The notes below the pieces were generated by a model, which saw only the letters and a list, made by a program, of their open reading frames with translations, was not told the origin of the DNA and searched no databases. A stretch of DNA of 36,634 nt, taken from positions 1 through 36,634 of the forward strand of contig PYST01000369.1 in NCBI GenBank assembly GCA_003049485.1, read 5' to 3'. The position numbers and the translations under genes were made by a program. The DNA is from Ophioceras dolichostomum (taxonomy: Eukaryota; Ascomycota; Sordariomycetes; Magnaporthales; Ophioceraceae). Shown here one piece after another: positions 22,301 to 28,748 of the stretch (positions are counted from its first letter, which is position 1; each line of letters starts with the position of its first letter).

Positions 22301-22681
22301 AAGTCTAAGTCTAAGTCCAAGCGAAAGGGCGAGAAGAAGCTCTCATCTTCCTCGTCCTCGTCCTCGTCCTTCGCCGCCATCTCCTCGCGGGGCGTGCCTC
22401 GCTGCCGCCTCTGCGGGCGCGGAGGGGATTCGATCCACGACATGCGCACGGGCGACGAGACGTTGTTCTCCCTGGGCTATACGCACGAAGACCTCAAGAC
22501 CATGTGCAGGTGCCAGAAGGACGACGTCCTGAGGACCTGGCAGCCGCTGGACAGGGATAGGGTCGCGGCGCGGGGGCGGATGGAGGACGTTCCCAGCAAG
22601 CAGAAGCTCGGGCAGCTGCTCGTGGGGGTGCTGAAGCATCACTGGGAGCTGTATTGTGATGAGGTTGAGGATACGTATTGA
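19379..22681 (+). CDS. F-box and ankyrin-repeat protein
   Basis: A single exon of 1100 aa, with an ATG in good context (AAGATGC). Residues 22-64 form an F-box-like motif (LDAFPNEVLVLILEACDS then LVATNRHMYDVLNRFLYR). Ankyrin repeats follow at about 73-100, 128-157, 192-218, 228-252, 260-292, 298-320, 329-340, 387-412 and, after a gap, 610-670. They are recognised by TPLHxA and ALHxAA cores with VELLLRRGA or LVDAGTDVN ends. A helical region (700-960) with an acidic patch follows. A low-complexity linker (poly-Ala, poly-Ser, KSKSKSKSKSKRK) precedes a C-terminal cysteine cluster (C1009-x2-C1012, C1043-x-C1045) that could bind zinc. By family, the F-box would contact Skp1 in an SCF ubiquitin ligase and the ankyrin repeats would bind a substrate; the target is unknown. 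The tandem RPSRRPSWRPSR at the N-terminus comes from a short DNA repeat. Such proteins expand and vary strongly between fungal strains. Confidence 0.85.
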   Translation: MPVSQRPSRRPSWRPSRAPALRLDAFPNEVLVLILEACDSTGDKAALVATNRHMYDVLNRFLYRFNVVHEDAAAVLWAASNGRLETLRKLRQAGAELNDRSASQWPRSYLKSKHTDSLRLTTDLSSHFTALHLAVRGGKSHNDVTKWLLNNGARLESLAVGLCRCDLAMEDFDADLDTMRVPEEVAYESAPWSPLHFAVCQGDVSTVELLLRRGASTTVSRASLHAVSAIHIAALNGRKSAVELLLRMRPCSSHALDDQGHNALHYAALCSRPNQLSLIQTLVDAGTDVNMPSGDDSTPLEIACWASNMDAAIALVDAGGQRWSRPIGFTPLHLACSRRRMCVVSGSQSEEEWEERRQALLAKLVKIPDIDLDERRDETSAAEQFVAVTPLIVAVRQPVRVMEILLEAGAKPTVEAFQAMLDTPAPDDDEIDQKIILMLKHGLPLGPQTTPFGRSGSTLLDIIQLEIGSLYPLLLDLILSHYNDANVSKEHMTEVSKKLYVDALRYDDGEALSTCAKFARRGICLDDERGAMETRSDFDLVLSRHHTSGDGSTAVRHMLEIFPRYAINPMLLVQAIGATKCTQREKVVLMLLERPTVPINGRQEIEPNNTCLHLAAKAGMVEVIEELISRGIDPNETNGDGDTPLLLALRFSSDRVCRCLLRLGADPFSLSVPHWKNDWPLFTPGGRVTLFEIGVWSSGTTWVLAVLDSCRSTRTGHPALTTERLNPALVPGIVTASIRQCVRLPPFLGSLNKLLDSWLRGGRLFHLTVDAVVDIFAALWGLVVGLTRVNRVDHLAVRLLWELAHACNAGSVDEHDNGNVDVGVVEEDGSAIDGDDDGNEVADDLVDEAYMEAQACIRSCHIWTEMGAWFRKKNYSTRSALGRLVDLYFVVDYADPDDPTCTDVVMRPRPNHVVSAAVAEGGGMYAYYMRYLEPKSSQKEAAAAAAAVQGRGGKAQHSSSSSTAVTRTAKTSKSKSKSKSKRKGEKKLSSSSSSSSSFAAISSRGVPRCRLCGRGGDSIHDMRTGDETLFSLGYTHEDLKTMCRCQKDDVLRTWQPLDRDRVAARGRMEDVPSKQKLGQLLVGVLKHHWELYCDEVEDTY

Positions 22682-22775
22682 TGTACTGATTGATGCGTCG
22701 GCCGTCGGCCACGCGAATGGGTTCCGTTCACTGGTTGTTTGGTTTCTCTTTACTTTATCTGTTAAACCAACACCA

Positions 22776-22834
22776 CCCCCCCCCCCCCCCCCCNNNNNNN
22801 CCCCCCCCCCCCCCCCCCCTTTTTTTTTTTTTTT
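22776..22834. repeat. Poly-C/poly-T tract spanning a 7-N assembly gap
   Basis: 18 C (22776-22793), 7 N (22794-22800), 19 C (22801-22819) and 15 T (22820-22834), followed by a CT-rich tract to about 22870. The gap is probably a failure to read through the homopolymer, so its true size is unknown. Confidence 0.97.
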
Positions 22835-23562
22835 CTTTCTCTCTCTCTCTCTCCCTCTCTTTTTTCTTTCCGTATTCCCCTTGCCCTGTTCCTTTTCCCC
22901 AACACGACGCGATAGCTACCCGCAACATTCCCTCACAGACTAGGTTCTCTTCTACCCTCTTGTCCCTTTTCCAACCTACGATGTCTTCTGTAATAATTTT
23001 TCGAACTTATTCGGACTGCCTCTTTTTATTTTTGCGCAGTCGGGGGGTCGGTATATGGCCTTTTTGACAGGCTCATGTCACTACCCCGCTACCTTCCGCC
23101 CACCTCCTGATAGTAACCTGCCAAGGGTGGGTGAACGATGGAGACAAGCAGTTTGCTGGCGGCTTTGTCTTCTCTCTCGGCGTACTGGCGTGTACTACAT
23201 TTCCCCAGCTAAAGTCAATACCCCCTGTTATTATTGTTTTTGTTGCGTTTTTAGTGCGATCTGTTTTTGGCGACGAAGATGTTAAGGTAGATAGCACCCT
23301 AGATTTGGGATGGAGTCACTGTCGTTCCTATGGTCAATGGAGTTTAGCCAGCTTTGATTATTGTAGATTGTTGCGGAAGATCGAAGATTTGGTCTGGAGG
23401 ACGACGGTAGATCCTGCGAGACCACATTCTGTTGAGCAGAATATCGGCCGGGACTTTCCAGAACTTGGGCTTGCCAATATCAATTCACGATTTACCCATC
23501 TTTGTACCCTTTTTGCTTCTGCCCGAACTAACTATTCGAGGCGGCATTGCATGTGGTACACG

Positions 23563-23572
23563 TACCTAGGTA
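23563..23572. repeat. TACCTAGGTA palindrome
   Basis: A perfect 10-bp palindrome in non-coding sequence, with a related CTAGGTACCTG at 23680-23690. These are members of the dispersed element family also seen next to the aquaporin gene. Confidence 0.75.
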
Positions 23573-23837
23573 GTTGTTTGTCCCCAAGATATTCTGACAT
23601 GACGTTGCAATACAATCCGAGAGAAGATTAGAGAGCAGCCTTCGCCGGCAGCCTATGATCTGCACTTTACAACCAGCGCCTAGGTACCTGTTAATGACAC
23701 GTTTAGAACACACGTTTACGTTGCCGCCCAAGCAAGAAAGAGACGCCAGAAGAGGAAGGCCAAATAAGATGCATAATACCATCATCTCCCGAGGCATCCT
23801 CACCATGAACCACCACAACCACCGTCAGCCTTTCGTG

Positions 23838-24190
23838 TCCGGCCATGCCGAGCGTGCAGCGCGGCGTCTGCGCGCAGGAGATGTACATAGTGTCCGGGCT
23901 CGTGACCACCATGGTGAAGGTCGGCACGGGCACCCCTCCCGCGGTGCCCGGGACAAAGTCGGAGCTGACCACGGGCCTCATCCCCGCCATGTTCATCATG
24001 GGCGTGCAGGGCGCTTGGGGTCCTTTGGCCTGGGCGACGCGGTGGTTGCTGAGTGAGCACCGGAGCTAGATAATGTCCCAGGCATTGGCCTTGACGTTGT
24101 CCGGCTAGTACTTGAGCGACATCTCCCGCATCGGGTGCCCGACTAGCACGGTGATCACTTTGCCGGCTCCAGGGGGTGGAGGAGGGGGCG
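23838..24190 (-). pseudogene. Decayed cupredoxin-domain protein gene with two in-frame TAG codons
   Basis: Reading the minus strand in one frame from about 24190 gives a Pro-rich start, then GAGKVITVLVGHPMREMSLKY, a TAG (24107-24105), PDNVKANAWDII, a second TAG (24068-24066), LRCSLSNHRVAQAK, and on to MYISCAQTPRCTLGMAG. This follows the fungal extracellular cupredoxin pattern (KVxxVxVG, xPxxVKAxxGDxIxF, NHxVxQ, then CxxxxHCxxGM). The two stops interrupt conserved positions where Gln is usual or plausible, so CAG to TAG changes would explain both. The copper-ligand His of the last motif is Arg here. No signal peptide is visible upstream in frame, and after GMAG the reading loses similarity, so both ends seem truncated. 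The family normally encodes secreted or GPI-linked blue-copper-like proteins. A functional spliced gene is unlikely because both stops lie in conserved sequence. Neighbouring genes on both sides are intact. Confidence 0.6.
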
Positions 24191-24431
24191 GGGCTTGGCG
24201 TCAGTCTGGTTGGGTGGGTTTCTTTGTTCGTGTGTATGACTATGACTGCGACTAGGTAGGTACGCATGCAAGTGAGGCGCGATGTGGTTTGGTGGCGGTT
24301 TGGTCCGGGTGTGGGATATCAGATCGTAATTCATCCCCAACTCTATGCTATTTTATCCATGGATCGATCTTATCTAACTTCTAATTTAACGCCTCAACTT
24401 TGCAAACAAATCTTCGCGACGCACCCCGTGT

Positions 24432-25169
24432 TCACCCCTCCACGGCGTTTATGCCCTTGCTGTCCAGCTCCAGCTTAGCGCTGTTGAAGTCCGGATCATC
24501 CTCCGGAAGCTGTAAATTCAGTTTCGATATCGGCGCGGCGCAGAAGTCGACCCCTTCTTCCGCCGCCTCCAGTGCCAGAACGTGCCCGCCCCTTTTGCGA
24601 TCCGCCGTGATGAAGTGAAAATGGTCCCCCGACACGCTGACGCCCTGGACGTACGCCGGTGATCGGAAGCCTATCAGCGTTCCTGTTTCCCGCTCCAACA
24701 CGTGCGTGATCTGTCTCTTGCCAAGGGCCTCCAGCTTCTCGCCCTTGTAGTGCTGCCCGTCCGCCGTCCGCACCGTGACGGATCGGAAGTGGCCGTCGGC
24801 ACGGAAGGCCACAAAGACGTTGCGCGCCGGCGGCAGCAGCTGGGACAGCCTCTCGCCGAGTGCCTCCTTGCTGGGCAGGTGGCACTTCTCGTCCCGGACG
24901 GTCGGGCGGAAGCGCGTGATCTGGGCAAAGGGCGCTACGATGGTGTCTGACGAGGCGTCTATCGAGACGATGCTCCCGTCGGACTTCATCTGATACACCT
25001 CCGAGTCCAGGATGATCATCTCTCCGGTCATGTTCCTGAACGTGCCGAGTCCGTGGTCGCCGTGCCGCATCAGTGCCGGGAGTGGCAGGCCTGTGGAGGC
25101 CACGCCATCCATTAGGGCTGAGACGATCGAGTATTGGAAGATCTCATTTTCGCTTGTGTCTGTCGCCAT
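24432..25169 (-). CDS. Alpha-acetolactate decarboxylase (bacterial BudA/AldB type)
   Basis: Intronless, 245 aa. The ATG at 25169 is the first in frame and has good context; the frame is open to 25250 without ATG. The protein aligns by eye along its length with bacterial acetolactate decarboxylases: FQYSIVSALMDGV at the start, HGDHGLGTF (36-44), GEMIILDSEVYQMKSDG (49-65), then GTLIGFRSPAYVQGVSVSG and the zinc site DHFHF...GGH. The predicted zinc ligands are His183, His185 and His196; Glu50 and Arg169 match conserved active-site positions. The enzyme converts (S)-2-acetolactate to (R)-acetoin and CO2. There is no signal or mitochondrial targeting sequence, so it is probably cytosolic. It is transcribed divergently from an acetolactate synthase gene 836 bp away, which makes its substrate. 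The pairing, the bacterial family and the lack of introns suggest origin by transfer from bacteria. GC content looks like the neighbours, so transfer would not be recent. Confidence 0.92.
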   Translation of the reverse strand: MATDTSENEIFQYSIVSALMDGVASTGLPLPALMRHGDHGLGTFRNMTGEMIILDSEVYQMKSDGSIVSIDASSDTIVAPFAQITRFRPTVRDEKCHLPSKEALGERLSQLLPPARNVFVAFRADGHFRSVTVRTADGQHYKGEKLEALGKRQITHVLERETGTLIGFRSPAYVQGVSVSGDHFHFITADRKRGGHVLALEAAEEGVDFCAAPISKLNLQLPEDDPDFNSAKLELDSKGINAVEG

Positions 25170-26005
25170 GACTAGGGAAGATCCGGCAAAGTGGCTAGTG
25201 ATTGCACGGGTTCCCTGCGAGGAGGCGAGCAAATAAGCCAGTAGATACACTTGAGGTCTTGAGGTAGCCCTTCCTTTAAAAGCTCTTTCGTAGTTCGTCG
25301 GTGCTTTCGTAGCATGCGTTGACTGGGGGGATGTTTTGTGCGAAGAAAGGAGGCTCCAATGGGCAACGTTGGTCGAGCGAGGGGGTGCTCGGGTGGCAAT
25401 GCATCCCTCAATAAATCTTCCTCGATCGACGACCCATTTTAAAGCCCGACCTCAAAAGAGCAATTGTAACTTTTCAAGCTCCAATTTTTTTTTCCGTGAG
25501 ATTCTTTAGACACGATAGATTATGAATCCTTTTGCACGGCTATTCGCGGAGATCCACAAGCACTATAAATCCATAGGTTCGGTCGTTTCGGCGACAGGGA
25601 GCCAGATGTGTGTGGTCTGCAGCACACCGAACTCCCGAGCGACTTCGGAGCGGTCGGTAGGGCCGATGAAGTCATCGATACGAAACGTGCAGCAGCGTAA
25701 ATGTGCAAGCAAGGAACTTCCTTACTCCTGCCTTCACTCCTAAGTTTCCCGATTCTGGTCGGCGTTGGCCCATATCGCGGCCGGGAATCGCACGATTGAC
25801 TAATTCCTGCGCCTTCACATCATGGCCTGAATTTTCAGTCAGACGGGCCATGTCGGTCAATGTCTCGGTGTTGGGCTCGGGGTGGCCAAACAGCAAGGAC
25901 ATTTAAAGTTCTTTGTTTGCTCCTGAAGAAAACCTGGAGACTCTCTCCTTGAATTGCTCAGAAACAAAACGCCCCGACCCGAAAAAAAAAGATCAAGAAA
26001 TCGAT
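25170..26005. promoter_or_regulatory. Shared upstream region of the divergent acetolactate decarboxylase and synthase genes
   Basis: 836 bp between the two start codons with no convincing gene inside (frames at 25522-25743 and 25703-25906 are short and unrecognised). A TATAAAT sits at 25564-25570 and an A-rich run just before the synthase ATG (25981-25990). It is a candidate bidirectional promoter coordinating the two acetoin-pathway enzymes; no regulator site can be named. Confidence 0.5.
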
Positions 26006-28015
26006 ATGCCGAAAAGCACCGCCAGTAGTAGTGGTGGGACCAGCGGAAGTGGAGGCAGGAAGGAGACGGACACGGTGCAAGTCGTGATCGACACTCTAAA
26101 GGCTGCCGGCGTAAGGCTGGTCTTCGGTGTGCCGGGCGCCAAGATCGACTCCGTCTTCAATGCACTGATCGACCACCCGGAAATCAAGCTAGTGGTGTGC
26201 CGGCATGAGCAAAATGCCGCATTTATCGCAGGTAAGCTGTTTTCCTATTAGACATACCTAAGCTGCCAGGCCGCCAGGGAGCGTAGTTCACAGCCAGCTA
26301 ACACAACGACACCCTCTGGTGAAAGCTGCTGTGGGGAAGCTCACAGGGATTCCCGGCGTGTGCGTGGCCACGTCCGGACCCGGAACGAGCAACCTAGTGA
26401 CGGGCCTCGTGACCGCCACCGATGAAGGCTCCCCCGTTGTGGCTCTCGTAGGCAGCGTCAGCAGGGCCCAGTCGGCCCGACGCACCCACCAGAGCCTTCG
26501 GGGGATCGATCTCTTGGCGCCGGTGACGAAGAAGGCTGTCGGCGCAATAGTCGAGGACCAGGTAGCTGAGATCTTGCTCGACGCCTTCCGCATCGCCGCG
26601 TCCTTCCCGCAGGGTGCCACGGCCGTGAGCCTGCCCATCGACATCATGACCCCCGGCAAGTCGCTCTCATCCATCCCGGCCTTCCCGCCCTCGGCCTTTC
26701 TCCCTCCCAAGCACGGCCCGGCCCCAGAAGAGCACCTCGCCAAGGCAGCCGAGATGGTGGCCTCCGCGCGATTCCCAGTCCTGTTCCTCGGCATGCGCGC
26801 GTCGAGCGCCAAGGTCGTCGAGGCCGTGCACGCCCTGCTCGAGAAGCACCCCTTGCCCGTCGTGGAGACCTTCCAGGCCGCGGGCGCCATCTCGCGCGAG
26901 CTGGCGCACCTCTTCTACGGCCGCATCGGCCTGTTCCGCAACCAGCCGGGCGACAAGCTGCTCGCGCACGCGGACCTGGTCGTCGCGGTCGGATACGACG
27001 AGGCCGAGTACGACGCGAGCATATGGAATCCGGGCAACCGCTTCGACGTGCTGCACATCGACTTCCACGGCGCCAACGTCGGGTTCAACTACGCGCCGCG
27101 GCTGGAGCTGATCGGGTCGGTCGTGCAGAACCTCCGGAGCCTCTCGTCGAGGCTTGAGGGCTCCGGGAAAGCCGTGGCGCGGCCGCAGGAGACCGAGGTC
27201 GGGAGGGAGATCTTTGCCGAGTTTCATGCATGGGAGACGTCCGAGAGGGCGCTCGCGCGGTCGTCTGGGTCGCACGGCTTGGCTGACGGCCCCGTGCACC
27301 CGTTGCACTTCATCCGGCTGCTGCAGGCCATAATAGTACCGTCGTCTGTGGTGACCTGTGATGTGGGCAGCGTTTACATCTGGATGTGCCGGTACTTTTA
27401 CTCTTACCTTCCAAGAACTTTTCTGGTATCGAATGCTCAGCAAACTCTGGGAGTTGCGTTGCCTTGGTGAGTCTTTGACTGGTGCAGCTGTTGAGGCCGC
27501 TGAGACCATTGTTTCTTCCGAACTTGCCCAGCAACGATAGAAGTTGCCCTCTTGAATTTCCCAGTTCTTGCTTCTCGCTGACTAGGTACTCGTCTATTAC
27601 TCTTCGCAGGGCTATCGGGGCGTCTCTCTCACAAAGCCCGCCCTGCTCCCAAAAAGTGGTCAGCATCAGCGGAGACGGCGGCTTCCTCTTCAGCGGGCAA
27701 GAGCTGGCCACTGCGGTAGTCCAGGGCTGCAATATAACACACTTCATCTGGAACGACGGCAAGTACAACATGGTCGAGTTCCAGGAGGTGGACAAGTACG
27801 GAAGGAGCGCCGGCGTGGATCTCGGGGGTGTCGATTTTGCCAAATACGCCGAGGCCTTCGGCGCGAAGGGGATGAGGGTTTCCCGGCCTGCGGACCTGGA
27901 GGCCGTCATGCGCGAGGCTCTGTCGTACGAAGGCGTCTGCGTCGTCGACGTGGCCATCGACTACTCGGATAACCACGAGTTGATGACGCATGTTGTTGCG
28001 GATAGCATTGCATGA
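26006..28015 (+). CDS. Catabolic-type acetolactate synthase (AlsS/BudB family), three exons
   Basis: Exons 26006-26231, 26326-27466 and 27610-28015 give 590 aa. Intron 1 (94 nt) has GTAAGC, GCTAAC and AAG; intron 2 (143 nt) has GTGAGT and GCAG. They restore HEQNAAFIAAAVGKLTG and TLGVALPWAIGASL exactly as in bacterial enzymes. Glu68 in CRHEQNAAF is the thiamine-diphosphate glutamate; the Mg/ThDP motif is SGDGGFLF (about 476-483) through WNDGKYNMV. GYDEAEYDASIWN (about 298-310) and HQSL match AlsS/BudB, and I see no FAD-binding RFDDR signature of the anabolic enzyme. The protein condenses two pyruvates to 2-acetolactate. The short Ser/Gly-rich N-terminus (MPKSTASSSGG...) does not look like a mitochondrial presequence, unlike Ilv2 of valine synthesis, so it is probably cytosolic. 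Pairing with the decarboxylase points to acetoin production. The two introns show adaptation to fungal expression. Confidence 0.93.
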
Positions 28016-28748
28016 GCGCGGTTGGAGAGATTCGGTCATCCCTTCTGTTCGTGCGAAGAAATCGGTGCTTGGGCAGGTAGGTCTCGATAGAAGTAGCCAA
28101 ACCGCACTGCAGCTGGTGTGATAACGAACTCACCCGATCGGAGAAGTATTGACGATTCCCCTGACATCCTCGCCCTACCCTTGTGCTCATCCCGGACATG
28201 TAAATGGAAGCAGGTAGGCCCCCCATTTACGAAAGCCGAACTTCCGGAAACATCCGTCATGCAGGGTAATCACTATTCAGTGTAATGAGGTACCTGATCT
28301 TGTCATTATCATGAGCCCCTCATCTCCGGTCACAGTGGTAAAGCACGCGATGCCGTTATGGACGTCCCTCGCAGACTTCCCTGCAGACTTCCAAGTCCCA
28401 GCAACCCACACCCCCAGAACGGGAAGCCAAAAGAACCTGGGACTCCCTGTGACGGTAAGTCGCGACTGCCCACATCTGCCCAGCCGCCCCTTCCCATTAT
28501 TCGTCCTCTGTTGAGATGTGGCTGCCCACTGCACCTCCCTCCCTCCTCCATCACATTACATCCCATTCCGCCATTATCCCGCTCGAGGTCGTTTCTGTCT
28601 CGATCAGAAGATTGTTTGGGATCTGTTATCGCTCATTAGGTTCCTTACACCACATTCTCTTAGTACCACAGAATCCATATGCGCTGGGCTGGTGAGCCGC
28701 ACGTCGCTCACTTTCTAGTTTACGATACACCGACCTCGTCTGTCCAAG
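28016..28748. other. Intergenic region between acetolactate synthase and the F-box-like gene
   Basis: No supported gene. A 74-codon minus-strand frame at 28260-28036 starts with ATG but has no recognisable domain. CAGGTAGG and GGTACCTG elements occur at 28075-28083, 28211-28218 and 28290-28297. Confidence 0.45.

Larger units (their letters stand above)
22682..23837. other. Intergenic region with assembly gap
   Basis: No supported gene. It contains a poly-C tract broken by Ns, a poly-T and CT-rich tract, and palindromic CTAGGTACC-type elements at 23563-23572 and 23680-23689. An open frame at 23131-23631 starts with GTG and has no recognisable domain. The sequence at 23200-23550 is less GC-rich than the genes. 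Confidence 0.5.

Noticed and set aside
23131..23631. 166-codon plus-strand frame between the F-box/ankyrin gene and the pseudogene
   Set aside because: It starts with GTG, has no recognisable domain and shows no splice-supported extension.
24432..28015. A complete butanediol or larger secondary-metabolite cluster around the acetoin genes
   Set aside because: No acetoin reductase, transporter or regulator gene is visible next to the pair within this window; only the two enzymes are supported.
28036..28260. 74-codon minus-strand frame after the acetolactate synthase gene
   Set aside because: It has an ATG but is short and unrecognised, with no sign of a conserved motif or splice sites; evidence is insufficient to call a gene.
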